NCBI GenBank assembly: GCA_023436225.1
Contig: JAEZKA010000010.1
Coordinates: forward strand, 66,908 to 130,907
Source of the DNA: Bacillota bacterium
GTDB taxonomy: Bacteria > Bacillota > Clostridia > Lachnospirales > Lachnospiraceae
Direction: 5' to 3'
DNA: 64,000 nt
Part shown: positions 16,501 to 24,980 of the stretch, one piece after another
How the letters are laid out: every line of letters begins with the position of its first letter
How positions within the stretch are numbered: the stretch's first letter is position 1
Made by a program: the position numbers and the translations under genes
The notes under the pieces: generated by a model
Databases searched by the model: none
What the model was told of the DNA's origin: nothing
The model's input: only the letters and a program-made list of their open reading frames with translations

Positions 16501-19500
16501 ATGAAATTACCCAAATATTATGAAGATACGAAAAATCTTCACATTGGTACTATGCAAAACCGTGCTTACTATGTTCCCTATGATAAGAAAAATCAGACAG
16601 AGAAGCTACAGCTTCTGAATGGAACCTGGAAATTCAAGTATTACAATAATCGTTTTGAGGTTGATGAGAGCTTCATTAAGCCGAATTATGATCTCACTGG
16701 CTTTGATGACCTGCCTGTTCCGAGCTGCTGGCAAAATCACGGCTATGACAAGCATCAGTACACCAATGTTAATTATCCCTTTCCTTATGATCTGCCCTAT
16801 GTACCGGAGCAGAATAATCCCTGCGGAGCCTATGTTCATCATTTTCAAGTTGACAAACAACAGCTTACCGAGAAAAATTATTTGAATTTTGAAGGTGTAG
16901 ATTCCTGTTATTATGTATGGTTGAACGGAACCTTTATCGGCTTCAGCCAGGTCTCCCATTCTACCAGTGAATTTGATATATCAGAGCAGCTTATTGAAGG
17001 CGAGAATACTCTTTCTGTACTGGTTATGAAGTGGTGTGCCGGAAGCTATTATGAGGATCAGGATAAGTTCCGCATGTCAGGTATCTTTCGCGATGTATAC
17101 ATCCTGACAAGAGCGAAAGAGCATATTCGCGACTACTTTGTGAAAACCGCTTTAAACAATGACCTAAGTGAGGCCTCGGTTACTGTTGATATCGAGTATC
17201 TGGAGAGGGAGGTCCCTACCACAGCCTCTCTTTATGATTGCAACCAGAAACTACTTGAGAAGAAACAGGTTTATCAAAAGCAGGTTGCATTCAAAGTAGT
17301 AGCACCATCACTCTGGAATGCAGAAGCACCTAATTTATATACCCTCGTGCTCTCCACTGAAGAAGAAGAGATTACTCAGAAGGTTGGCATTCGGGAGATT
17401 GCTATTAAAGACAGTGTAATATTATTGAATCATACTCCCATTAAGTTCAAGGGTGTCAATCGCCATGACAGTGATCCGGTGACCGGATATACCATAAGCA
17501 GGGAGCAAGCACGGAAGGATCTTTCTCTGATGAAGCAGTACAACATCAACGCAATCCGTACCAGCCATTATCCGGATGCACCCTGGTTTCCTTCCCTTTG
17601 CGATGAGTACGGCTTTTATCTGATCGCGGAAGCAGATCTAGAGACTCATGGATCAACTAACTTCTATTCCGGTTCCTATCACAATACCTACGGTGACATT
17701 GTACAGAATCCCATCTCCGATGAATTTATTCTTGACCGGGAGCAACGCAATGTTCATCGAGATAAAAACCATCCTTCCATTCTAATCTGGTCTTTAGGTA
17801 ATGAAAGTGGTTGGGGTGCCAGCCTTGAGAAGGCCGGTAGATGGGTTAAGCAATATGATAGTACCAGATTACTCCATTATGAGGGCAGTGTCCATGTTAC
17901 GGGTGGTTATCAGGCGGATCTATCCATGCTTGACGTATATAGCAGAATGTACGATTCTATTGAAAATATCGATCAATATTTTAGCAATCCGGAGAATAAA
18001 AAGCCCTATGTACTCTGTGAGTATTGCCATGCAATGGGCAACGGCCCTGGCGATCTTGAGGATTACATGAAGAAGATATATAAATATGAGGGTATGGTCG
18101 GAGGTTTTATCTGGGAATGGTGTGATCATGCTATCTACCTTGGCGAGGCAGAGGATGGTAGAAAGAAATACGCTTATGGTGGTGATTCCGGAGAATATCC
18201 CCATGACGGTAACTTCTGTGTGGACGGACTTGTCTATCCGGACCGTAGCATAAGTACAAGTCTAATCGAATATAAAAATGTTCTTCGTCCAATACGTGCT
18301 ATCCTGCTCGATGCAGACAGGGGAATTGTTAATCTGGAGAACAAGCTAGACTTTACGAACACGAAGGACTTCATCTCGATTACCTATCAGTTAGAGAATA
18401 ATGGTCGGATGATCGGTGAAGGCTTTATTAAAGAGCTCGATATTCCTCCTCATGAAGCAAGAGAGTTGACCCTTCATTACAATATTCCTGAGCAGGGGGT
18501 AACCTTCCTGAAGCTCAACTATGTGCAGAAGGTGGATCTCCCCTTCACAAAAGCCGGTCACGAGTTAGGCTTTGATCAGCTATTAATAAAAGAGGGTAGC
18601 TTTATTCCTGATCATGATAATTCTCTTAACCCCGAAGCAAATAGCGCTCCAGCTTCTCTGAGTAATGGCTCCACTTTGAGTGTTCCTGCTCCTCTTCATT
18701 TAGAGGAAAATGAACAATCGTTGATCGTATCCGGGAAGGATTTTTCTTATCGTTTTAATAAGGTGACCGGTCTTCTGGAGGATATCATCAAATGTGGGCA
18801 GAAGCTTCTGGAGCGTTCCATGGAATTCAATCTCTGGAGAGCGCCTACCGATAATGACCGTAATATCAGAAACGAATGGGAACGTGCAGGCTATGACAGA
18901 ACTATGGTTCGTGTCTATCATACCGAAGTTACTACCGACGAATTCGGCAATGCACTTTTTACGGCTAATCTAGCGATTAATGCAATTCAAAGGGAGCATA
19001 TGGTGGATATGTCTATTCTTTGGAAGATTTCACCCGGGGGCGAGCTTAGCTTAAAAGGTGCGGTCCTTCGTAATACCAAGATGCCCTACCTACCCCGCTT
19101 TGGTCTACGTCTCTTCCTGCCTAAGTCCTATGATCTGGTGCAATACTTTGGTTATGGGCCTTATGAAAGCTATATTGATAAGCACCAGGCCTCCTACGTG
19201 GGATTATTTGAACAAAGTGTCTCCACGATGTTTGAGGATTATATCTTCCCTCAGGAGAATTCCTCCCATTTTGGCTGTAGATACCTTAGTGTTAGCGACT
19301 TAGCTGCTTCCTCGAAGCTGACCGTTACCGCAGCACAGGAATTTGCCTTCAATGTCAGTGAATATACACAGGAGGAGCTTACGAAGAAGGCTCACAACTA
19401 TGAACTGGAGAAATCTCCTTATACTGTGGTATGTGTGGATTACAAGCAGAGCGGAATCGGCTCCAACAGCTGTGGACCTGAGCTCTTACCGCAGTATCGA

Positions 19501-19548
19501 CTGGAGGAGGAGAAGTTTAACTTTACCTTTCATTTTAACTTTCAATAA
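16501..19548 (+). CDS. lacZ: Beta-galactosidase, glycoside hydrolase family 2
   Basis: Hydrolyses terminal beta-galactosides (LacZ type), presumably in the cytosol since no signal peptide is visible. About 1015 residues, the normal LacZ size, with sugar-binding, immunoglobulin-like, TIM-barrel and beta-galactosidase small-chain domains. The acid/base Glu lies in WSLGNESGWG and the nucleophile in LCEYCHAMGNGPG; RTSHYPDAPW and FIWEWCDH are further family marks. I place the start at ATG 16501 because GAGGTG precedes it; an ATG 15 bases earlier overlaps that site. Divergent from an AraC regulator and downstream of sugar-type transporters. GH2 specificities vary, so the galactoside is likely but not proven. 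Confidence 0.9.
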   Translation: MKLPKYYEDTKNLHIGTMQNRAYYVPYDKKNQTEKLQLLNGTWKFKYYNNRFEVDESFIKPNYDLTGFDDLPVPSCWQNHGYDKHQYTNVNYPFPYDLPYVPEQNNPCGAYVHHFQVDKQQLTEKNYLNFEGVDSCYYVWLNGTFIGFSQVSHSTSEFDISEQLIEGENTLSVLVMKWCAGSYYEDQDKFRMSGIFRDVYILTRAKEHIRDYFVKTALNNDLSEASVTVDIEYLEREVPTTASLYDCNQKLLEKKQVYQKQVAFKVVAPSLWNAEAPNLYTLVLSTEEEEITQKVGIREIAIKDSVILLNHTPIKFKGVNRHDSDPVTGYTISREQARKDLSLMKQYNINAIRTSHYPDAPWFPSLCDEYGFYLIAEADLETHGSTNFYSGSYHNTYGDIVQNPISDEFILDREQRNVHRDKNHPSILIWSLGNESGWGASLEKAGRWVKQYDSTRLLHYEGSVHVTGGYQADLSMLDVYSRMYDSIENIDQYFSNPENKKPYVLCEYCHAMGNGPGDLEDYMKKIYKYEGMVGGFIWEWCDHAIYLGEAEDGRKKYAYGGDSGEYPHDGNFCVDGLVYPDRSISTSLIEYKNVLRPIRAILLDADRGIVNLENKLDFTNTKDFISITYQLENNGRMIGEGFIKELDIPPHEARELTLHYNIPEQGVTFLKLNYVQKVDLPFTKAGHELGFDQLLIKEGSFIPDHDNSLNPEANSAPASLSNGSTLSVPAPLHLEENEQSLIVSGKDFSYRFNKVTGLLEDIIKCGQKLLERSMEFNLWRAPTDNDRNIRNEWERAGYDRTMVRVYHTEVTTDEFGNALFTANLAINAIQREHMVDMSILWKISPGGELSLKGAVLRNTKMPYLPRFGLRLFLPKSYDLVQYFGYGPYESYIDKHQASYVGLFEQSVSTMFEDYIFPQENSSHFGCRYLSVSDLAASSKLTVTAAQEFAFNVSEYTQEELTKKAHNYELEKSPYTVVCVDYKQSGIGSNSCGPELLPQYRLEEEKFNFTFHFNFQ

Positions 19549-19702
19549 ACTCAATAATTAAGTAATAACATATAGATAGATATTAGAAGGACATCTTATC
19601 AATTATTCTAAATAACAATAGAAAGCATGCTTCACTCGCTTTTATTATCATTAATAAAAAGAAGCCCGCTAGTATCCCCATCTTGATTATTAAGCAAAAG
19701 AA

Positions 19703-19755
19703 AAAGAAGGACAATAAACTCCCTAAAAATATATGGGTGAATATTGTCCTTCTTT
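19703..19755. terminator. Bidirectional terminator between lacZ and korB
   Basis: AAAGAAGGACAAT (19703-19715) pairs with ATTGTCCTTCTTT (19743-19755). A-rich on the left and T-rich on the right, it serves the converging lacZ and korB genes. Confidence 0.85.
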
Positions 19756-19788
19756 GTTACTTTAATGCTTTATTTGATATGAACTGCT

Positions 19789-20640
19789 TTATGCAAACTC
19801 ATGAATTAACCTATTCACTACCTCCGGATCATAAGTCCGGTCTAAGAGAGGTACTCCAGATTGCAGGATTGAATTATTCTGATGGAAGGTCTGACGATCT
19901 TCACGGTAAATAACACCGATCGGAATCTTCTCATCGAATTCCATTGCCTTCTCCATCGCTGCCAGCTTATTGGTTGGATCATAGCTGTCATCCAACTCAT
20001 ATGCTCTCTGGTTGTAGTAAGCAAAGGTATTAATCTTGTTAAAGCTTACGCAAGGCTGTAGAATATCAACTATGGCATAGCCATCGTATTCGATCGCCTG
20101 CTTCATGATTGAAGTTAGATGTTCCTTACGGCCACTGAAGGCTCTACCGACAAAGCCGGCACCTGCTGCTATTGCTAACATAATCGGATTTAGAGGTGTT
20201 GTAGTATTTCCATTTACCTGAACGTCCGTTACAATTCCCTTAACAGAAGTCGGAGAGGCTTGCCCCTTGGTCAATCCATAAATCTGGTTATCATGGACAA
20301 AATGTGTAATGTTCACATTTCTTCGGATGTTATGTAGAAAATGATTTCCACCTTCTCCATAAGTATCACCATCTCCGGAGTTAACGATAACCGTTAGCTT
20401 ATCATTTGCTATTTTTGCAGCTATTGCAGCGGGCAAAGCTCTTCCGTGCAGACCGCAGTATTGATTCGCACTGATATATTGTGGAAGCTTCGCCGCCTGG
20501 CCGATCCCAGCCACCATTAATACCTCATATGGATCCTTGCCCAACTCCTCCAGAGCAGTCTTCAAACTGTCCAGGATATTAAAATTACCACAGCCAGGGC
20601 ACCAGGCTGTCTCGCGAGTCTCAAATTTCTTATCACTCAT
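19789..20640 (-). CDS. korB: 2-oxoacid:ferredoxin oxidoreductase, beta subunit
   Basis: Thiamine-diphosphate-binding beta subunit that, with KorA, oxidatively decarboxylates a 2-oxoacid to acyl-CoA and reduces ferredoxin. 283 residues. Cys14 and Cys17 in WCPGCGN plus later Cys residues (QYCGLHG; LQPCVSF) fit the single [4Fe-4S] site of this family, and the TPP motif runs GDGDTYGEGGNHFLHN. Its ATG overlaps the stop of the upstream korA by 4 nt, so the two are translationally coupled. Substrate (2-oxoglutarate, pyruvate or branched) cannot be fixed from sequence. The operon promoter carries a Fur box. Confidence 0.92.
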   Translation of the reverse strand: MSDKKFETRETAWCPGCGNFNILDSLKTALEELGKDPYEVLMVAGIGQAAKLPQYISANQYCGLHGRALPAAIAAKIANDKLTVIVNSGDGDTYGEGGNHFLHNIRRNVNITHFVHDNQIYGLTKGQASPTSVKGIVTDVQVNGNTTTPLNPIMLAIAAGAGFVGRAFSGRKEHLTSIMKQAIEYDGYAIVDILQPCVSFNKINTFAYYNQRAYELDDSYDPTNKLAAMEKAMEFDEKIPIGVIYREDRQTFHQNNSILQSGVPLLDRTYDPEVVNRLIHEFA

Positions 20641-22310
20641 CGTACTGACTCCTTTCTAATACGGCTTACAATCTCTTCTCCGGTGATCTGTCTTCCGTCA
20701 TATTTTAAAATACTTTCCTGACATCGGATACCGCTCTGTTCCCGTATAAGGTCTGCCAGCTGTCCGGTTGCATTCTGCTCTACATTAATAATCTTATTTG
20801 CCTTTGATGATTTTTCCTTCAGAAGTTTCTGCGGTAACGGATAGATATCTCCAAAGAGTAAGGCACCGAACTTCTCTTTCCCCTCCTTATTAAGTAGCTC
20901 CACTGCTTCCATAATCGGTCCATAAGTGGAACCCCAGCCTACAATTAGGGTATCACAGTCCTCAGCTCCTACATATTCCGGCTCCAAAAGTTCAAGCTTT
21001 AAGCTCTCCAGCTTTCTCATTCGCTTATCCATCATTTGATTTCGAACTATTGCATCCTCCGTAATATGCCCGAATTCATCATGCTCATCACTGTCGGCAG
21101 TAACGAAATTTCTGGTCTTACCAGGTATTAAACGAGGGGAGATACCACTTTCGGTATACTTGAAACGAAGATATTCTCCTTCGGCTACATCCTCAACCTC
21201 CAAGGGTTTGATTACCTTCACCTTGGATAGATCATAAGGCTCCACACTGGCTGTAGAATCGCCTAGATACTGATCACTCAGTATGATTACCGGTATCTGA
21301 TACCTCTCTGCAATGTCCAAAGCTCTCGCAGTCTGATAGAAGGCATCCGTATGGTTACGAATTGCGATTACCATCCTTGGAAATTCTCCCTGGGAAGCAG
21401 AGATAACGAATTTAAGATCACTTTGCTCCGTTCTCGTAGGAAGACCTGTTACCGGACCCGGTCTCTGAACATCCACTACTACCAATGGAATTTCTGCCAT
21501 ACCGGACAATCCAAGAGCTTCTACCTTCAAACAGAAACCGCCGCCTGAGGTTCCTGTCATGGCTGGTGCTCCTGCATAGGAAGCTCCAATTGCCATATTA
21601 ATTGCTGCAATTTCATCCTCTGCCTGTTCTACTACGATACCTGCTGCATCTGCTTTTCCTGACAGATATTCCAGAATCGACGTAGAGGGTGACATCGGAT
21701 ATGCACTATAAAAACGTAGCCCTGCTGCAATAGCACCAAGTGCTAGTGCCTGATTACCAGATAGGATTATCTTCTCCTTATCTTTATTGCCAAAGGGAGT
21801 GATAAGGCCCTCCACAAGCTCATGCCCTCTGATTAATGCTTTCATATTAGGCTCTACAAATTGCTCTCTGACGAACTGTCTTAATACTTTATCTGCATTA
21901 CCAAGATCCTCTCCGAAGAGCTTTAACAATGCGCCCATGGCAATCATTCCGGCAAAACGCGGATTGCCTAATTCTTTACTGATGGCAACCATATTGATTG
22001 CTATCTTGCGGGAATCCTCCACCGCATAGGAACTATCGCAGAGAATGAATCCCTCCGGCTTCAGTTCCGGAAGATGTAACTGTACGGTCTCTTCATTAAA
22101 GGCAACAATACCGTCTAGCTTTAGACTGTGAGAATTGATTATATCCTTACTAACTCGCAGCAAGGTAAAGTTATGCCCACCTCTTACCCTAGACATGAAA
22201 TCACGTACTGCAAATACATGATAGCCTGAATTGGTAAAAAATTTCTGTAGGATGGCAACCGTGGTTTCAATTCCCTGACCGGCTGCTCCACCGATTAATA
22301 TATTATACAA
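20637..22310 (-). CDS. korA: 2-oxoacid:ferredoxin oxidoreductase, fused gamma-alpha subunit
   Basis: Fused gamma (residues about 1-180, ILIGGAAGQGIETT) and alpha (from about 190, AIAAGLRFYSAYPMSPSTSI) domains of the two-subunit KorAB type. 557 residues from the start chosen here. I set the start at TTG 22310 because a strong AAGGAGGG lies 8 nt upstream and the next residues begin the family's conserved amino terminus; the open frame runs on to 22538 but that stretch covers the promoter and Fur box. Overlaps korB by 4 nt. Promoter TTGAAT-17 bp-TATAAT with a 7-1-7 Fur box at the start site implies iron-responsive control. Confidence 0.9.
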   Translation of the reverse strand: MYNILIGGAAGQGIETTVAILQKFFTNSGYHVFAVRDFMSRVRGGHNFTLLRVSKDIINSHSLKLDGIVAFNEETVQLHLPELKPEGFILCDSSYAVEDSRKIAINMVAISKELGNPRFAGMIAMGALLKLFGEDLGNADKVLRQFVREQFVEPNMKALIRGHELVEGLITPFGNKDKEKIILSGNQALALGAIAAGLRFYSAYPMSPSTSILEYLSGKADAAGIVVEQAEDEIAAINMAIGASYAGAPAMTGTSGGGFCLKVEALGLSGMAEIPLVVVDVQRPGPVTGLPTRTEQSDLKFVISASQGEFPRMVIAIRNHTDAFYQTARALDIAERYQIPVIILSDQYLGDSTASVEPYDLSKVKVIKPLEVEDVAEGEYLRFKYTESGISPRLIPGKTRNFVTADSDEHDEFGHITEDAIVRNQMMDKRMRKLESLKLELLEPEYVGAEDCDTLIVGWGSTYGPIMEAVELLNKEGKEKFGALLFGDIYPLPQKLLKEKSSKANKIINVEQNATGQLADLIREQSGIRCQESILKYDGRQITGEEIVSRIRKESVR

Positions 22311-22342
22311 GAGTATTTCCCTCCTTAAAAATGATTTATAAT

Positions 22343-22391
22343 TGATAATGATTATCATTAACATTATACAATTAAATTTTATAAAATTCAA
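22343..22391 (-). promoter_or_regulatory. korAB promoter with Fur box
   Basis: On the minus strand, -35 TTGAAT (22386-22391) is separated by 17 bp from -10 TATAAT (22363-22368). The predicted start site falls in TGATAATGATTATCA (22343-22357), a perfect 7-1-7 inverted repeat identical to the Bacillus Fur-box consensus. The PerR consensus TTATAATNATTATAA fits less well. Bound Fur would block RNA polymerase. Confidence 0.85.
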
Positions 22392-22564
22392 TAGTATAAT
22401 TCCTATTTTTATAATTTTTTTATACTCTAGTATCAAATCATGTCTAATATCGGTTGTTTGAAGGGTATTAGCATAATAATGACCACAGATTTCTATCGTA
22501 TCCATACACCGACAGAAGCTGTGGCCAATATAAACCATATGCAGTTGATTCGTAGATGTCTTCG

Positions 22565-23173
22565 TTATGAAGCAGTAACAATCGCCCCCGCAAAAAATTC
22601 AGGAAGGTGAAAGTTTGGCGTAGCATTATCAATGGGTGCATAGCTGCCGAAGTGCTCCCGACCAGAGGCTTCACAAATTTTATAGAAATTACAGGTAAAG
22701 CTATCTCCCTGCTGTAAAGGCCTGATCTCATACATTGAGCAGATCAGCTCCATGGGTACCTTAAGAAGAACATTCCAAGATGCTTCCTCTATCACAGCTT
22801 CACAGGTAGCCTTAACTGATGTAAGAGTAGACAGACTTTTTCTCCTTTTTGCTGTTCCGAATTGGCTCAGGATTGCACCATTGGCATTCATTTCAAAGTT
22901 AAGATAACGTTGTTCCTCCTGATCGGGAGCAAAATTCAAAAATGCTTCCAAAGCGCTGTCTCTATATACAGGATCATCATCCACCACATAGCTTCTAAGT
23001 GGATCGCTCTCAATTGCAGTCATGGATATTACTAGACCATAGCCGTCCAGTAATGCCATTTTACCGAAGGCCTTTGGCCCAATCTCCTCTGTCCACTTAT
23101 AGTGGTCGATGTGAAAGGCCTCGCATTCCTCCAGCTGTTCTATTGTTTGTATTGTCCGTACCCGGTATGTCAT
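22565..23173 (-). CDS. CBM9-like (carbohydrate-binding fold) protein
   Basis: About 202 residues of a CBM9_2/DOMON-like beta-sandwich family seen as single-domain proteins in clostridia. Recognisable features are the VVDDDPVYRDSALEAFLNF and YLNFEMNANGAILSQFG stretches and a terminal PNFHLPEFFAGAI. No signal peptide is visible, so it is probably cytosolic. I place the start at 23173 because GGAGG lies 6 nt upstream; an 18-codon extension lacks one. The family is recognised, but biochemical function is unknown. It is read in the same direction as korAB but separated by the korA promoter. Confidence 0.75.
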   Translation of the reverse strand: MTYRVRTIQTIEQLEECEAFHIDHYKWTEEIGPKAFGKMALLDGYGLVISMTAIESDPLRSYVVDDDPVYRDSALEAFLNFAPDQEEQRYLNFEMNANGAILSQFGTAKRRKSLSTLTSVKATCEAVIEEASWNVLLKVPMELICSMYEIRPLQQGDSFTCNFYKICEASGREHFGSYAPIDNATPNFHLPEFFAGAIVTAS

Positions 23174-23457
23174 AATGTTCCTCCAATCGGTGAATATAGG
23201 TATAATGTCATTTGGATTTTCATCCATCTTCGCTCCGCAATTATTTACTGCGATTGCCTATTCATTTTACTGCAATATCCATCTCTTGTCATTATGGTAT
23301 ATCAAATAATACTGCAAAAATTCATTTTTCACTGCCAAGATCTTCTTGATGGGCGTACTATATTATAGCTTTGGTTCTCCCACGTGCCAATTCGTATGTA
23401 TCTCATCTGATGGGAATATTTCCTGGCAGACTTCATATATTGCTATGAACTAACCAT

Positions 23458-24108
23458 ATGAGGTTATGGATTATGGATCACGCTTCTATGAATCATGTCA
23501 TCGAAAATAACACAATGATATTGAACGGAAATGGGCTGGTAAATGCTGTTCCTGACGAGGCTGTCCTTCGATTGGGTGTTCAGACAGAAGGCGATAATCT
23601 TCAGGCGATACAAGCAAACAATGCCGAGCTGAGTCAAGCCGTACTACAGGCTCTGCGACAGCTTGGAATAGACAATATTAAGACCTTTCAATACAATATC
23701 AACAAGGTTTATGAATTTGTCGACGGCAAGCAGCTAGATAAGGGATATACGGTACGTAATATTTTCGAGATAAGAACCGATGATTTAAGCCTCGTCGGAG
23801 CTGCGATTGATAATGCAGTATACCACGGTGCCAACATCGTAGATTTGATTCAATTCGAGGTATCGGATAACAGCCTCTACTACCTGCAGGCTTTAAATCT
23901 CGCTGTAGCTGACGCTTATGAAAAGGCAATCTCCATTGCTGATCACTTAGGAATTCATGTTTCTCCCTATCCGAGAAAAATCACTGAAAACAGCACCCCA
24001 CAGATCCCCCTCCGGACAATTAATATGCGAGAAGGCGCCTTTGCCACCCCGATTGAAGCCGGAACGAATCAGATTGAGGCTTCCGTAACCATTGAATTTA
24101 CCTATTAA
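23458..24108 (+). CDS. SIMPL-domain (DUF541) protein
   Basis: Small protein of the SIMPL family (BP26/OMP28-like fold), whose members have poorly defined roles, often at the envelope. The conserved pattern is present: NGNGLVNAVPDEAVLRLGVQ, FQYNINKVYEF, GYTVRNIFEIR and a terminal ASVTIEFTY. 216 residues from the first ATG; a start at 23473 (MDHASM) is equally possible since AGG lies at suitable spacing. No signal peptide is visible, unlike many relatives. A palindromic repeat element begins 5 nt after the stop codon. Confidence 0.8.
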   Translation: MRLWIMDHASMNHVIENNTMILNGNGLVNAVPDEAVLRLGVQTEGDNLQAIQANNAELSQAVLQALRQLGIDNIKTFQYNINKVYEFVDGKQLDKGYTVRNIFEIRTDDLSLVGAAIDNAVYHGANIVDLIQFEVSDNSLYYLQALNLAVADAYEKAISIADHLGIHVSPYPRKITENSTPQIPLRTINMREGAFATPIEAGTNQIEASVTIEFTY

Positions 24109-24113
24109 GATTT

Positions 24114-24342
24114 GAGTGTCAAAAGCCTATTTATTAATATGTTTCGTCAATTTGCACAATTGTATATTTTGATAGCATGATACAGATTATAATTCATTCG
24201 CAGCACGCTTTCGCTTGGATGAGTCACGTAATGATGGCACTCATACAGTTGCTCATCGAATTATATTCTGCATCACGCTATAAATTGAGATAGAGATGTG
24301 CAAATTGACGAACCTAAGTTACTTGTAAGGCTTTTGACACTC
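24114..24342. repeat. Palindromic MITE-like element, copy A
   Basis: A 229-bp noncoding unit bounded by perfect 14-bp inverted ends (GAGTGTCAAAAGCC / GGCTTTTGACACTC). A second inverted block (TTCGTCAATTTGCACA / TGTGCAAATTGACGAA) and a third (TATAATTC / GAATTATA) make the whole unit a long imperfect hairpin. A related copy in opposite orientation lies at 56762-56986, about 80% identical by eye. Confidence 0.85.
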
Positions 24343-24389
24343 TAAACCCATTAAAGAACAAGCTTACTAAATCAATTCACTTGTCACGA

Positions 24390-24442
24390 AAAAGGATGTT
24401 GTAGAGCGGTTTGGCATAAACCAGCTTTTACAACATCCTTTT
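24390..24442. terminator. Terminator after the CMD-family gene
   Basis: AAAAGGATGTTGTA and TACAACATCCTTTT form a 14-bp stem. On the minus strand the right side runs into CCTTTTTC, fitting the end of the gene at 24469. Confidence 0.8.
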
Positions 24443-24468
24443 ATACTTTTATCTATCTAAAATAAACA

Positions 24469-24807
24469 CTAATCCAGTTCCATTACCTCACGTAGCACCA
24501 ATAATCCTCTCATCATCGTCGGAAATCCGGCGGTTGGTCCCACTAAGAGAATTGCATGTTCAATCTCCTCTTTTGTACAACCACTCTTCATGGCTTTTAG
24601 GATATGGGTTCGAAGTGAATACTCGTTCTTGCAATCCGTGGATAAGGCTACTTTGATCAGCCACCTTGTCTTCTCATCCAGAGGGCCACCTTTTTCATGT
24701 ACCAGCTTACCATAATGCTGATAAGCTTCATAAATCTCACCATGATTTTCAATTAGATAATCCAGATTTTCTTCAATCCTTGGATAGTTCTTAATATTTT
24801 CATCCAT
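24469..24807 (-). CDS. Carboxymuconolactone decarboxylase (CMD/AhpD-like) family protein
   Basis: 112 residues from ATG 24807, chosen because AAGGTGG lies upstream; the longer frame from 24843 lacks a site. The CMD fold is shown by the conserved helices (LDEKTRWLIKVALSTDCKNEYSLRTHILKAMKSG) and a terminal GPTAGFPTMMRG. The redox members have CxxC followed by His; here only one Cys is present (DCKNEYSLRTH), so a peroxidase-like disulphide reaction is unlikely. Function is unknown. It is a single-gene unit. Confidence 0.82.
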   Translation of the reverse strand: MDENIKNYPRIEENLDYLIENHGEIYEAYQHYGKLVHEKGGPLDEKTRWLIKVALSTDCKNEYSLRTHILKAMKSGCTKEEIEHAILLVGPTAGFPTMMRGLLVLREVMELD

Positions 24808-24980
24808 ATACAGACACCACCTTTTTTCTTTTATTCTTGACAATAACGATAAAGAAAAATCATATTATTGATACTATGATTGTAATACATATTTTACTAT
24901 TTTTCTACAAGAAACTTTAGAATGGCCTCTTCTTATTCCAGATGCTTCTGAATTCTAAGCCTTTTAATGCGATTAACCGA

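Noticed and set aside
22311..22538. 76-codon amino-terminal extension of korA
   Set aside because: It covers the promoter and Fur box and has no family similarity; TTG 22310 has a strong ribosome binding site.
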